From NCBI RefSeq assembly GCF_029931775.1, contig NC_079325.1, forward strand, positions 57,024,286 to 57,088,285: DNA of 64,000 bases, given 5' to 3'. Shown here piece by piece: positions 21,523-35,451 of the stretch. The translations under genes and the position numbers were made by a program. The notes beneath the pieces are model-generated. The model searched no databases and had not been told where the DNA came from. It worked only from the letters and a program-made list of their open reading frames with translations. Numbering within the stretch: the first letter of the stretch is position 1; each line of letters opens with the position of its first letter. The DNA comes from Euleptes europaea (Eukaryota; Chordata; Lepidosauria; Squamata; Sphaerodactylidae).

Positions 21523-22614
21523 ATGGGGCCTCAGGTTTCCAAGGCAAAGCAGCTGGTGTCCCACTGGGAAAGCCTTCTGTCTGGTTGCCTCCCCTGCAGA
21601 GGACATCTTGGTGTTTCACATGGTCTGGTCCCAGGTCATTGCCGGCTTTTAAGGAAATATTCTGAATCATGCCCAGAAACGTGTTGGCATCCAAAGTAAT
21701 TCTTTAAGGCTGTGTTCTCTGTAACTCACACCAGGCAACAACTCAGTTGGGGCATTCTCTACCACTCGGAGTTTCTGGCCAGTCTTTCAGGGCAGCCCCA
21801 CGTCGAGCGCATTGCAGCAATGTGAACCTGGATGGTATCAGACCATGGCCAAAGCTCACCTCTCCAGGAACAGCTGCATCTGGCAGGCAAGCCCTTGCAC
21901 CACAGATCTAATTGGACTCCCAAGCAATGACCCTGCAATCCTGTCTGGATCGGCTCCATTCTTCCCTCCATTCTTCCTCTGTCCCAAGAACTCCTGTGCC
22001 TTCCCTGCTTGCTCCTGCCGTGTACAAGGTAAAACGTTGGCTTGCCAGCTTTTTTCAGTTGGAAAGAACATAGGAGGAACCAGCTCTGCTCGAGCCACAA
22101 ATCTCCCACAGAGCTCCTGCTCTTTTATCAATGCTGGGCACACTGTAGCAATTCAGTCTGAAAAAGTGCCGTATTTTCCAATGCCTGGAAGTGGATGTTT
22201 GTGTTAATCAATGTCCAAACTGCCCAGGAGGGTTTGGAGAGGTGTGACAATGAAGATTTGTTCTATTGATTAACTGAGCACCAGGCTCTGAGAGGCAATA
22301 ATTCAGCTGTTGGTCTGTGGGCTGAACCCATCCAGGAGTGTGGAGGCCCCGCTGTTCTTAGAAGTGGGGGTTTCTTCAGCCTTTTCCTACCCACAGGGAT
22401 GTGAAGGTGCTGAAGAGACAGGCCTGTTTCTGAAATAAGCATGCGGAGGCATGTGTGTACGCTCCGCACTTCAGTCTCCTGTTCCCTCCACCTCTCTGTC
22501 TGACCAACCAAAAGAAAGCTCTTCCAAGCAATATCTCCAACAGCTGTATTTGTGACTTGCTGGAAAGGGTTTAAAAGGTGGGCATGAAAAGTGAGTCGGC
22601 ATGGTTTTTTAAAT
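21523..22614. other. Unassigned intergenic sequence
   Basis: No gene is supported. The stretch near 21770-21900 has the look of an old interspersed repeat, but I cannot name it. Overlapping frames on both strands at 21759-22207 are without recognisable domains. Confidence 0.35.
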
Positions 22615-22795
22615 TTCTGTTTTGTTTTTATGCCAACCTTACTCCAGTGGCTCAGGGCAGAGTCCATGGTCCCCATTTATCCTCACACCCCTGCAAGGTG
22701 GGCTGGGCTGAGAGACAAGGGATGGTTCCCAGATCACCCAGCCACTAGCAGGATATGGGGGAGGGGAGCGGAACATCTGCCTCACCCTGACAAGC
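22615..22795 (+). mobile_element. MIR-like (CORE) SINE
   Basis: TTTATCCTCACACCCCTGCA, GGCTGGGCTGAGAGACAAGG and CAGATCACCCAGCCACTAGC follow the order of the MIR family core (ATCCTCACAACAACCCTGTGAGG...GAGAG...AAGGTCACCCAGC). The copy is worn and so is probably ancient. Confidence 0.5.
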
Positions 22796-23639
22796 AAGCA
22801 ACCTTTGTCAGAAGGGCAGGCAGCAAGGGAGCTCCATCCCTCCTTCTCATCAGAATCAGCAAAGCCAGGCAGCTGTGGCCCTGGGCTGGGGGAGATGCTA
22901 AAACAGACGTGGTGGGTGTGAAGGAATGGACTCACAAGCCCCGTTTCCTTTGGCTCCAGAAGGCCAGAAAACCGTGCAGCTGTCCCAAGTCTCCACTCGA
23001 CAATGACTCTCCATTTCCCTCCCCAGGGGTGTTACTAAAATCAAACCAAGTGGTAACTGCTGCCACCAGCAATCTGGTGCTGGACAAGTCTCCTGCTGGA
23101 CAGATTTACACATTCAGCAATCTGTATCTGCATTGGTGTTTTGAGGCTCCCCCTAGTGGTGCAAGCTACTATGGGAAGACCATCTATTGCAATTTTGCTA
23201 TTTCATGCTATTGTGCTTAAGAGTGGGCATGAAGATTACCTGCAGCCCTTACCTATCACCTGCACTTTAGATAGCAAGACCAAATTAGTGTGGTGTGTTT
23301 ACAGCGATCAGGCTTAGAGTATTCACAATATAAGAAAATTTAATAAACAAAAGTGAAAGCGTACACGTGGTCTTTTCAAGCATCAGGCTGAGCAAGGATA
23401 CCAAAAACAACTGAAAACTTGCAGTCCCCTCACCCTGCAAATGGTACTTCTCCTAAACCATGTCTAATTAGGATAGACTAATAATTCTTGAAGCTGCATC
23501 ATTCAGTTACCTTTGTGCTCAGAGCTGGGAATTCTTCTCATTGTCTCTTGCCACATGGACAAGATGGAGTCCCTAGGTAAAGACTTAGCCCTTCATGACT
23601 TGTTCCTCCTCGGTCAAAAGCTGGTCTCAAAATTTATTG
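22796..23639. other. Unassigned intergenic sequence
   Basis: The 209-residue plus frame at 22591-23220 runs through the MIR-like SINE and has no recognisable domain, so I do not call it a gene. Nothing else was identified. Confidence 0.35.
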
Positions 23640-24941
<1,302 letters not shown>

Positions 24942-25420
24942 AGTGTGGTGCAGTGGTTAGAATGTTGGACTCAGGTCTGAGAGACCCAGGTTCGAATCCC
25001 CATTCTGCCACAGATGCTTGGTGAGAAAACTTGAGCCAGTCACACACACTCAGCCTCACCTACCTTGTGGTATTGTGAAGACAAACTGGAGGAGAGGAGA
25101 ATGTTGTAAGCCACTTTGGGTCCTGTTATGTCGTGTGGGCGATACACGAGTCAGGAGATTGAGTTCCAACAGAGAATGCTTTATTGAGAACAAGCAGAAC
25201 TGGAGAACTGTGCTCAGACCCCCTGCTTCTGTGTCCGCTTGGCCGGCCGCAGCCACTCCCCCAAGTCCGTGATTGGGCGGTTGGACCCCAGTAACCAATG
25301 GGAACATACAACTCAGGAGCCTGCGGAAATCCAAGCTCTACACGTGCTTGGTTTCCCATGCTACATACATAACAGGTCCCCATTGTGGAGAAAAGCAGAG
25401 TATACATGAACTAAATGAAG
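24942..25420 (+). mobile_element. tRNA-derived SINE split by an LTR
   Basis: AGCTAGTGTGGTGCAGTGG forms a box-A-like head and GGTTCGAATCC a perfect box B. The body runs through CCTCACCTACCTTGTGG to CCACTTTGGGTCC. It is interrupted at 25124-25374 by a solo LTR and resumes with GGTCCCCATTGTGGAG and a GAGTATACATGAAC end. Confidence 0.75.
25119..25379 (-). mobile_element. Solo LTR with 5-bp target duplication
   Basis: A 251-bp block (25124-25374) begins TGTTATGT and ends ACATAACA, flanked on both sides by GGTCC. On the minus strand it carries CCCATTGGTTAC, a CCAAT-type box, and AATAAAG about 50 bp before its end. Its intact ends, exact duplication and placement inside a SINE make it one of the clearer and probably younger LTR insertions in the window. 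No internal sequence remains. Confidence 0.8.
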
Positions 25421-25454
25421 ACTAACAATATTTTGTTTCCATCATGGACTCTTC

Positions 25455-25622
25455 GTGACCAGAGGGAGGTTTTTGGGGCAGATCCTGAGGAGGGCGGGGT
25501 TTGGAGAGGGGAGGGACTTCAATGCCATAGAGTCCAATTGCCAAAGTGGCCATTTTCTCCAGGGGAACTGATCTCTGTCAGCTGGAGATCAGTTGTAATA
25601 GCAGATCGCCAGCCCTAACTAG
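25455..25622 (+). repeat. MITE-like repeat, 5' truncated
   Basis: Copy of the family described at 2459, from the GAGGTTTTTGGGGC block through GACTTCAATGCCATAGAGTC and GGAGATCAGTTGTAATAGC. The left terminal repeat is absent and the right is worn. Confidence 0.7.
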
Positions 25623-26076
25623 AGCTCACCTAGCTGGATGTACCAAGCGAATCTTCACTATGATATCATTCTATCGTTTTCTAACCTGCTTTGAGGAAGT
25701 GATGCTCGGCTAGATAAATTAGTTAGTTGGGCCAATGAGGGCAGCAGCAAGATGCCGGTGGCCCATTAGCCCATTCTGACAGGAGGCATGAACAGCAATC
25801 CCCCTTTTGACTGAAGGGTGACCAACAAGAGGCCACGTTCTGTCTGGAAACTGCTAAACGGGCAGCTCAGCATGGCTTCCAGTGGCACGGAAATATCCCA
25901 CAGGCCTCAACCAGCCTCAAGTATGGTGCCAAACACTCCCTGGCTAGGCTCTGGTACAGATTGGCTAGAAAGGGCCTGACTGAAGGTCAGTCAAGTTGCA
26001 CTGCAAAAGCATTGAATAGGTCTTAATTTGGAGGCTAAACTTTTCCTTTTTTGCTGCTGATGGCGTGGGTAGAAAG
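25623..26076. other. Unassigned sequence
   Basis: No gene or clear repeat is seen. Confidence 0.3.
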
Positions 26077-26345
26077 TGCTGTCAAGTTGCAGCCAACTTT
26101 TGGTGACCCCATAGAGTTTTTAAGGCAAGAGACGGACAGAGGTGGTTTGCCATTGCCTGCCTCTGTGTGGTGACCCTGGAATTCCTTGGTGGTCTCCCAT
26201 TTAAGTACTAACCAGGACAGATGCTGCTTAGCTTCTGAGGTCTAACAAGATTGGGCTAGCCTGGGCCATCCAGATCAGGTGAGATGTTCTTAGGTGGTTT
26301 ACCATTGTCTGCCTCTGCATAGCAACCCTATGACAGAATTCCAAG
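26077..26345 (-). mobile_element. 5S rRNA-derived SINE
   Basis: Same family as 3171-3418. On the plus strand it reads GTGCTGTCAAGTTGCAGCC, GGTGGTCTCCCATTTAAG and GCTTAGCTTCTGAGGTC, the complements of the 5S-like head. A second partial body follows at about 26290-26345, so two pieces may be joined. Confidence 0.7.
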
Positions 26346-26764
26346 GATCTGTGTCACAGGTGGGGCGGGGGGGGGGTTCCACTTTTTGGCTTTTTCACTT
26401 TCTTTTTTAAAAAATCAGCATTTCCCCCCATTTTTTTAAATTCAGCAATCGAATATCAGTATAACCTAATAACAATCTGTGAATCGGGTTCTCTGAATTC
26501 CCTGCTTGCTTTTCTTTTCTTTTAATGTAAGCTTCTAGCCACTTTCATTACTGAGGTATCAGGGGTTATATGTCTACAACAGCTGAGGCTAGAGAGCTTC
26601 CTCTTGTGTGTTATAAAGAGTAAATCTTTTGGGGTGTGAGAGTAAAGTGTGCTTCCAATTTACCCTCTGAAAAGCTAGCTCTACTACCAGGAGGAATGTG
26701 TTTTGGAAAGTTAGCCATGGTGAAGGAGAATTCTGCAGCAATACTGGAGAGATCACAGTTAGGG
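26346..26764. other. Unassigned AT-rich sequence
   Basis: No gene is supported. A G run lies near 26366. Confidence 0.3.
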
Positions 26765-29360
26765 CTGTCGATTCGGTTCCATCCGACATGAAAAACAGCC
26801 GAATTTTCCCTGATTCGGCGGTTTCTACTTCGGATAGAACCAAAGTCAAAAAAGGCGGGAAAACGACGAGCCGAACTCGGCGAGTTCAGGCGGACGCCGG
26901 ATAAATTTGTACAAATTCAGCACCTCCGAATCAGCATTCTCCCACAGCCAATGGTGGCCAAGCTGGGTCTTCTTCTGGCCAATCAGTTGCGGATGAGTGT
27001 GTGAGCCCGGCCGCTGCATGGCCCGGGGAGAGAAAGAGAGAGTGTCTCTGTGTGAGAGAGATCCCCGTGGGGTGTGTGTGTGTGTGTGCACATTTGTGGC
27101 TTTCCGTGGCTCCGGGGGGGCATGTTTGGAGGTAGAGGTCCCAAACTTTCAGCACATTCACCCATAGGAATAAAGCCTTTTAAAGCACATTCGCGGCTTT
27201 CCGCAGCTCCGGGGGGGGGTCATTTTTGGAGGTAGAGATCCCAAACCTTCAGGGTAGCTTGGAGGGACCCTACTTGCAAGAACCCCCATGTTTGGTGAAG
27301 ATTGGGTTAGGGGGTCCCGAGTTAGGGGGTCCCCCCATTTAAATAAAGCCATATAAAGCACATTCACTGCTTTCCGCGGCTCCGGGGGGGCATGTTTGGA
27401 GGTAGAGGTCCCAAACCTTCAGGGTAGCTTGGAGGAACCCTACTTGCAAGAACCCCCAGGTTTTGTGAAGACTGGGTCAGGGGGTCCCAAGTTATGGGGT
27501 CCCCCCCATTGGAATAAAGCCATTTAAAGCATATTTGTGGCTTTCTGCGGATCCAAGGGGGGCATTTTTGGAGGTAGAGGTCCCAAACATTCAGGGTAGC
27601 TTGGAGGGACCCTACTTGCAAGAACCCCCAGGTTTTGTGAAGATTGGGTCAGGGGGTCCTGAGTTATGGGGTCCCCCCATTGGAATAAAGCCATTTAAAG
27701 CACATTCGCGGCTTTCCGTGGCTCCAGGGGGCATTTTTGGAGGTAGAGGTCCCAAACCTTCAGGGTAGCTTGGAGGGACCCTGCTTGCAAGAACCCCCAA
27801 CTTTTGTGAAGATTGGGTCAGGGGGTCCCGAGTTTTGGGGTCCCCTCCATCCTCCCACTGGAATGAATGGGAGCAGGCAATCCTTAATGTGCATCTAGAG
27901 AGCGGCAAATCCAAGGTAAAACCTCCCGTGCATAAATGGCCAGAGAGTCTGTGGGTGTGAGTCTGTATTTCTTCCATTGCTGCTGCTCCTGTGCTGATCA
28001 TGAGAGATCCTGAGCTGAGCTGACCTGCTGCTAGAATCGTATTGGATTACTCCTGAGTCCTGAGTCCCAATCCCTGCTCCTGATGGAAGAGATGACATCC
28101 ACAGTTTGACCCATTTGGGGGCTTTTCTCTATAACCTTTTTCCTGTGTGTGGGGGGGATTCTGTGTGTGTGTGAGAGAGAGGGGGGGAAGCCAAAGGGGG
28201 GTGGGTTTACCTGTTCTGCTGGGGGTGGGCTTGATTGCCTCTGTGTGGGACTGTGCTTTCTGCTGTTTTCACCGGTTGCCAACTTCGTCTGGAGTTAACT
28301 GTGGGTCAGTGAGTCTCTCTCTGGCTGGCTCCTATTGTTTCCAATGGGCTGTGCAGCTGCTCCTGTTTCTCATGGGCTAGCCTGTCATTCGTTTTAGTAC
28401 ATCCCATGTCAGTGAGTCTCTCTCTGTCTGGCCCATTCTTCTCCTTCGTTAGGAATTTGCATCTTCTGGTTCAGGGGGGCTGTTCTGCTGGGGGGGGGCT
28501 TGATTGCCTCTGTGGAGTGTGATTTGGGGGGGGTTACCTGTCCTGGGGGGGGCTTGATCTCTTTGCGAGTGTGATTGTTGCTGTGGAAGATTTGAATACA
28601 GCAACATGAAATCTATCAATACTGAAGATACGCAGTTTGCGCAGGTCGCACTTAGGCTAGTAGCCTTATGAGATGCACTTTGGCTGTGTTGAATGCTAGT
28701 TAAGCTGTTTACTTACGCTTTGAGCATTGTTGGATGCACTTTCGGCGTAGTTACATCGGCTCTTAGAAGCCACGTACTGGCTTCTACTGTGTGTGGAGGG
28801 GGAGCCAAAGGGGGGGATTTGCCGCTCTCTAGATGCACATTAAGGATTGCCTGCTCTCATTCATTCCAATGGGCGGATGGGGGGACCCCATAACTCGGGA
28901 CCCCCTGACCCAAACTTTACAAAATTTGGGTTTTTTTGCAAGTAGGGTCCCTCCAAGCTACCCTGAAGGTTTGGGACCTCTACCTCCAAAAATGCCCCCC
29001 CTGGAGCCGCAGAAAGTCGCGAATGTGCTTTAAATGGCTTTATTCCAATGGGGGGGACCCCATAACTCGGGACCCCCTGACCCAATCTTCACAAAACCTG
29101 GGGGTTCTTGAAAGTAGGGTCCCTCCAAGCTACCCTGATGGTTTGGGACCTCTGCCTCCGAAAATGCCCCCCCCGGATCCACGGAAAGCCATGAATGTGC
29201 TTTAAATGGCTTTATTCCAATGGGGGGAGAACCCCGTAACTCGAGACCCCCTGACCCAATCTTCACAAAACCTGGGGGTTCTTGCAAGTAGGGTTCCTCC
29301 AAGCTACCCTGAAGCTTTGGGACCTCTACCTCCAAACATGCCCCCCCCCAGAGCACTTTT
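26765..29360. repeat. Head-to-head tandem arrays of ~170-bp units
   Basis: At 27150-27870 about four units of roughly 170 bp repeat in tandem, each with GGAATAAAGCC, CATTTTTGGAGGTAGAGG and CCTACTTGCAAGAACCCCC. At 28865-29355 nearly three units of the same sequence stand in reverse complement. Both arrays end toward the centre with the same block (GCAAATCC/GGATTTGC, CTCTAGATGCAC), leaving an 870-bp G-rich spacer. The left side (26765-26935) is GGGCTGTCGATTCGG-type sequence resembling a DNA transposon end. The central-end motif recurs as the inverted ends of the small element at 37998-38173. Confidence 0.65.
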
Positions 29361-31274
29361 GCCACATTTCCGAGCCAGCTTCCCTTGAGTGTGGGAACAT
29401 CTTCAAACGGTGTTTATTTCTCCGCCCCACCAAACACCCTTCCCTTGTTCACACTCAGTTTTGCTCATCTCCCCTCCCTTCCCCTCCCTCCATTTCCTCC
29501 CCTTAATTTTTTTTGGTGCTGCTGAATCTAATGTAGCATGAATGCGAGAATGAGAAGAGGGGTGGGTTTCCTAGCCTCAGCCCTATGTGGCAATCCCATT
29601 CCTCTCCCCAGGAGGATTGGGAGGGGGGGTCTTTTATAAAATCAGGACTTGCTACATCACTGTAGTGATTCAATAGTTGCTGTCCCGGGCTAGTGAGGGC
29701 AGGGGGGAGTTTGTGAGCGCTGCTTGGCAGACTCCAGAGCTGCCTGGTAATGCAGAGGGGAGAGGATTCCACCAACAGCCTTCCAGGGCCAGGGTCCTCT
29801 GGGAAAGTTCCTGGTGAGCTGAATGGCCCATCCATCCTTGGCTGCCAATTTGTAAAACAAAACTCCCCTGGTGGTAAGTGTGTGTGTGAGACAGCTTTAG
29901 GGGAGGGCAGAGGCAAAGAAAGGCCAGGGAGAAACTGCTGTCCGGGGGCTCTGTTGTCACAGCAAATGAAAGCGCCACAGAGAAATTGTGTTGTGGAAGC
30001 AAACTAGGATGACGATGTTGATACCAAAGCTCTTATGGGATGAGCTGAAACAGCACTGCCAGCAATGCCTTCATCAAGCAGTAGCATAAGTGGAAGCAAA
30101 TCCCTTGCAAGCCAGGTTGCCAACTCTTTGACCAACTCCGCTCCTGTGCTTTTAAAGGCACCCTGATTTGTGCATATCAGCAGATGTGCTGTCATGTCCA
30201 TCTCCACATCGGGCACATTTCACCAACTGAGTCCTGCAGGTCGCATTCCTGATAAAAGCCTGAAAGGGGCTGTTGCATCCCCCCCCACCTAACCTGCAAG
30301 TCAGCCTGACCTCCCCACCCCTCCTTTCAGTACATGTCCCTATTTTGAGCTTGTAGTTGCCCTCATTTTGGCTAGGGGTAAGGAAGAAAGGGTTAAGCAG
30401 ATGGCTTAATGGAAGAGGTGGTTTTGGAGGAGGGACAGGGAGGAGGAGGGGGCCTCCTGGGGGTATTCTGGGGGGGTGAGTCCCAGGTTGATTTGGAGAA
30501 GTAAAGGATGTGCATGAAATAAGGGTAGGGAGTGGAGAAGGGGTATGGAGAGGATCCAAGAACTTAATGGCACATTCCTAGGAGTGGTGAGGCTTCTTCT
30601 TAGCTGGGTTGGTCATCCCCCCCTAAAAAAAACCAAATCCCCAGAGACAGATCCTGCACCCCTCCAGCTTTAGCCAAATCTCAGCAGCATCTGCCTGCCA
30701 GAATCTAAACACGTGTCCTTTTCACCCAGAGGGACACCCAGCCATCTCCCTCTTCCAGCTGCTGGGCCACAGCCTTCTCCTGAGTCAGCTGCAGCAGTTA
30801 AGATGGATGGCTGTTTCCTTGGTTATGTGGGCTAGACTGATCCCAGAGTGATCAGAATCCAAGCACAGAGGACATAACTCACAAGCCAATTGCATGAAGA
30901 ACATGGAAGACCTCTGCTGGATCAGAGAAATTCTCCATTGAGTCCAGTAGCTGCTTCATGCAGCAGCTGACCCCCAGATGTCCCCAGAAGGCATGGAGGC
31001 CAAAGCCCTCCCCCACAAGGCTGGTATTAGGTGGTTCCTGCATCTGAACCTGGAGTTCCAGCCCAGTTTACCGGTCATGGTTGACAGCCATTGATGGAGG
31101 AGAAGGGCTGAATTTGGGATGCAATTAAAACTACAGGTGACAGAACTTGGAAACTGCCTTCTAAAAACTCTTTATTTTTGCTAGTAGATTTTTACAAAGG
31201 CGGGAAATCACCCAGTCACAACAGTGAAGTCCCTCACCTGATGATCGTTTTGACAGACTGAGCACAAACATAAT
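29361..31274. other. Unassigned intergenic sequence
   Basis: I see no exon. The frames at 29503-29916 and 30152-30559 (minus) lack domains. Near 30890-31060 there are worn pieces of the LINE tail described at 10497. Several G or C runs are present. Confidence 0.35.
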
Positions 31275-31335
31275 CATAAGAACATAAGAAAGGCCCTGCT
31301 GGATCAGACCAAGGCCCATCCAGTCCAGCAGTCTA
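31275..31335 (-). mobile_element. LINE tail fragment
   Basis: AAGAACATAAGAAAGGCCCTGC and CTGGATCAGACCAAGGCCC match the extreme tail of the LINE at 10497-11786. It is only about 60 bp and abuts the MITE-like repeat. Confidence 0.55.
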
Positions 31336-31556
31336 GGGTTGCCAACCTCCAGATGGGGCCTGGAGATATCCCAGAATTCCAACTAACCTTCAGATGACAG
31401 AGATCACTTTCCCTGGAGAAAATGGCTGCTTTGGAGGGTGGACTCTATGGCATTATACCTCGCTGAGGTCCCTCCCCTCCCCAAACTCGGCCCTCTCCAG
31501 ACTCCACCTCCAAATATCCAGGAATTTCCCAACCTGGAGTTGGCAACCCTAAACTC
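31336..31556 (-). repeat. MITE-like repeat, near full length
   Basis: It begins GGGTTGCCAACCTCCAG and ends GAGTTGGCAACCC, with both inverted ends intact and the usual TGGAGAAAATGGC and CTCCCCTCCCCAAAC blocks. It lies just downstream of the last exon of the Ly6-like gene. Confidence 0.75.
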
Positions 31557-31721
31557 CACATGAACCTTGGGGTAACAGACCTCGCTTCTGGAGAGAAAAA
31601 AAACCAGGCCGAATGGGGCTGGAGAGGGAAGGGCTGGAGCAGGGAAGAGTTTGTCTCCTTTCTCGATGCCTCTCCAACGACCCCCGTCTGCTTCCTCCCT
31701 TTTAGGGGTTTCCTTGTTCCT

Positions 31722-31906
31722 TCAGATGAGGAAAGCAGCTGTGATGATCCAAGAGGCCAGAAGCCAGCAGAGCAAGAGGGCAGAGGTCCCGGGGGACCCG
31801 TTGCAAAGATCTCTGTCGCAACAATGGATCCGGACCCCTGGCAGCTCCTGCTGCTGGCAGTGGCGGGACGTGGCGCATCCACTGGTCAATAGGATCCCCA
31901 GGACCA
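31722..31906 (-). CDS. Ly6-like gene, exon 3 (LU end and GPI tail)
   Basis: The acceptor CCCGGCAG precedes it. It encodes [10 protein letters not shown], then [12 protein letters not shown], then a 19-residue hydrophobic end and TGA at 31724-31722. N108-G-S is also an N-glycosylation sequon. The polyadenylation site was not pinned down. Confidence 0.9.
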
Positions 31907-34900
31907 CTGCCGGGAAGAGAGGAGAAAAGCGGCTGGTTAAGTTGAGGGGTGGGGTGGAGGTCAGATCAACCCGCAGATCAAGGAGAAACAGCAGCCAAAA
32001 ACTGTGACCAGGCACAGCCAAAAATGACAGAGCCGTGAGTGAACATCTGTGTCTCCCTGGGACTCCAAAACGAAGTCAAAGAAAAAGCGGGGTGGGTAGG
32101 TGGGTGGAAGCCCCAAGTGGGGACTGAGGTCAGGAAAAGTGTGCCAGGGTGGGTGAGGGCTATGAAAAATGTGCACTCCTTCCCCTCCCCCTTCAACGGT
32201 GCCCAAAGGAGCTCTGGCTGCGATTTCCCCCAAAAGATAGTGCCAAACCAGCTCTGGGGGAAACCACAATGATCCTGGGGCGATGTTGAGTGAGTGGATG
32301 CTGCCGAGAACAGCTCTGATGTAAGGAAGCCGAGAGAGAGCCCCAAAGTCAGATGTCTTGGTGCCCAGGGTGAGGAAGCCATTGGCCAGCATTCTTGATC
32401 ATGACTTGTCCCCCCCACACACACACACACACACACCAGCCTTTGCCTCCCCCTTCCTTGTAATTCTCAAGCAGCGTCCCAGACTGGAGACTGGAGGAAG
32501 GGTAAGGGACCTCTGACCCCTTTCCTCTCTCCCCAGTTTACCATCCCCAGACAGGGGCCCGATGGGCCCTTGCCTGGGGGCCCCACGAGCATAGGGGTCC
32601 TGTGCATAGGGGCCACGAGCACAGGGGCCCTGTGTATGTTAAGTGACTTGCCATAAATAAATACTATTATCGACCATTTACTTTTTATTCCTGTGAGTGG
32701 TTGTCGTAGGGGCCCCAGCACACTGGTTTGCCAAGACGGCCCTGTCCCCAGATTGTCCCCCTACGACTTCTAGCTCTATGGGGGGGGGGAGAGAAAGGGG
32801 TGCCCCTGCCTTCCCCTTCCCCCAAGGGGCCAAAGTTAACTTGTAGGCGATTTGGAGGGAGGGGAACAAGAAGTAAAAACTGATTTTTTTCTTGGTAGCT
32901 TGGGAGGGCGACCAGGTCTCACTGGAGCCTAACAGACTGAAGGGGACTTCCTAGCACAGCAGCTGATGACTTAGTGATGGATAATTGACAGGCCACATCA
33001 AGGAAAAACCACTGGGGTTGGGCTCCTTTGTTTCCTCCCTGATTAATAATCGTCCTCATTTAACTGCTTCTGTCAGTCACCTTAGTCCCCGTTATAGGGA
33101 CGTCTGCGGAAGTATTGTTCAGGACAAGGTGACTTGGCCCCTTCTCCACTGTCACTGAGGATCACACAATCACAGCCCTGTGCCTCTGCATGATGGGGAG
33201 GGGCTGTGGCTCAGTTGTAGAGCATCTGCTCGGCATGCAGAAGGGCCCAGGTTCAATCCCCGGCATCTCCAGTTAAAGGGACCAGGCAAGTAGGGGGTGT
33301 GAAAGACCTCTGCCTGAGACCATGGAGAGCCGCTGCCGGTCTGAGTAGACAATACTGACCTTGACCTTGATTCAGTATCAGGCTGCTTCATGTGTTCCTG
33401 ATGGCGGCCTCAGTGAGGTGATGCAAAGGGTTTGGGCCCTTTCCAGCAAGACAGGCAAGTGGAAGCAACTGAATCGAGACCACATCTGAGCTGGAGGCCA
33501 ACTGTGTGCAATTTGGGAAGTGAGAAGGAGGGCCAGCATCAGCATTCCCTGTGGTGGGGCAGCTTTTGGGGCCCAGGGTTTCTGGCAGGGCTTGCTGCTG
33601 CAGAGCCCCCCAACCACATGCTGCCAGGGAAGAACCCGCAGGTGGTGTGCAGTGGTGGCAGTTCTGGCAGGCACAGTGGTGGTGTTGCTATCTGCACACC
33701 CCACCCAGCAGCACTGGGGAAATGACACACGGCCAGTGGGAAGGGTCACTAACAGGCAGGAGAAGGAAAAACACACAGGCCGGTGGAGATGTGGATGGGT
33801 GGGAAGGAAGGCCAGTGTGATGCAGCGACAAAAAAAGGCTGATACGATCATGGGGTGCATCAACAGAGGCATAACATCCAAATTGCGAGATGTCATAGTC
33901 CTGCTGTACACAGCATTGGTCAGGCCGCACCTGGAGTACTGTGGGCAGTTCTGGAGGGCTCACTTCAATAAGGATGTGGACAGAATGGAGCGGGTGCAGA
34001 GGAGAGCGAAGAGGATGATCAGGGGCCTGGAGACCAAGCCCTACGAGGGAAGGCTGAGGGACCTGGAAATGTTTAGTCTGGAGAAGAGGAGGTTGGGGGG
34101 GGGGACATGACTGCTCTCTTGAAGTATTTGAAGGGCTGTCACTTAGAGGAGGGCAGGAGAGCTGTTCCTTTTGGAAGCAGAGGATAGGACTCGCTATAAT
34201 GGGTTTAAATGGCCGGCAGAGAGGTACCGGCTGGATATTAGGAATTTTTTTAACAGTAAGAGTTGTTCGACATTGGAATCAGCTCCCTCGGGAGGTGCTG
34301 GGCTCCCCCTCCCTGGCAGTCTTTAAGCAGAGGCTGGCTACACAAGTCTTGGAGATGCTCTAGGCTGGTCCTGCAGGGGGTTGGATTAGATGGCCTGCAT
34401 GGCCCCTTCCAACTCTGTGGTTCTATGATTCTAAGGCATGAGTGGGGGTCCTGGTGGGGGTCAGAGCAGGAGAGAGATCCCCTGGGCACTCTCTTTCCAG
34501 GGCCCCTGGTCACCAGAGTCAGGATGAAAAAGGAAGCAGGAAGCAGGACAGGCAGACTCAAAGAACCAGCACTAAAGGGCAAATCTGTGAGCAGTAGCTG
34601 CAAAGGGCCTTAGGGTTATCCTCTGCATATGCAAGCTTTCTGGGAATATTTTTATATTCTACACCAACATCTTGCACCTGATAGATTATTTCAGTGATGG
34701 ATTGATGACATTAATTGGCAGTAGTCAATATTTTATAGTTGCCTTGAAATGTTATTTAGACTTCTGCAGATGTTTGACAGATAAGGAGAAATAGAATATT
34801 GATTTTTGAACCCATTTCAATCATGTGCTTAGCCAATTGTGAAAAGAAAGGCTGGCACAGAGGATGGAGGATAGTGATGGTACTGGCACCAACCAAGAGG

Positions 34901-35414
34901 CACCCTCCACAGGCAGATCTTGCCTGTTCAAGTTCCCGAGTGTTGAAAACTTGCACAGATCTCTTTAGAAACAAAACCTTGAAAGAGAAGCTGCACATCA
35001 GTTAAAGCAGTGAAAATGCTGCTGCCACGTTCACAACGGTGCATATGTTTGAATCCTTGCAACACACACACTGTTAATTCACACTGGCTCGGATGAGGAG
35101 GCTTTTCCCTTGGGTTGGTGATCTGGCCCAATCGTGTAACTGCACTGTGGGCTCCTAGTGAGTAGAGCCACCAAAAGCGCTGGCAGGGACTTATGTGCTT
35201 TCAGGCCTGTTGCCAAAATGCAAAATGCACAGCCAATTCCCCACCTCCTGCTGCAAAATAGAGCTTTTGTACACCCTCAGGTTTGCCCCCAAATGGCTGG
35301 ATTCATCCCAATTTCGGGCAGAAACTGATGTAAGGAAGCCGAGAGAGGGCCCCAAAGTCAGATGTCTTGGTGCAGAGTGTGAGGTAGCCATTGGCCAGCA
35401 TTCTTGATCATGAC

Positions 35415-35451
<37 letters not shown>

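Noticed and set aside
22591-23220. A 209-residue plus-strand frame
   Set aside because: It crosses a MIR-like SINE and has no recognisable domain or periodicity.
26180-26260. 5S rRNA-like sequence
   Set aside because: It is only part of a 5S gene, is attached to a SINE body and is repeated at other positions.
27150-27870. Regular tandem repeats that might suggest a CRISPR array
   Set aside because: The units are about 170 bp, contiguous without spacers, and lie in vertebrate DNA.
33197-33270. tRNA-like sequence with box A and box B
   Set aside because: It is the head of a SINE found at several places in the window; no closed acceptor stem can be drawn, so it is not a tRNA gene.
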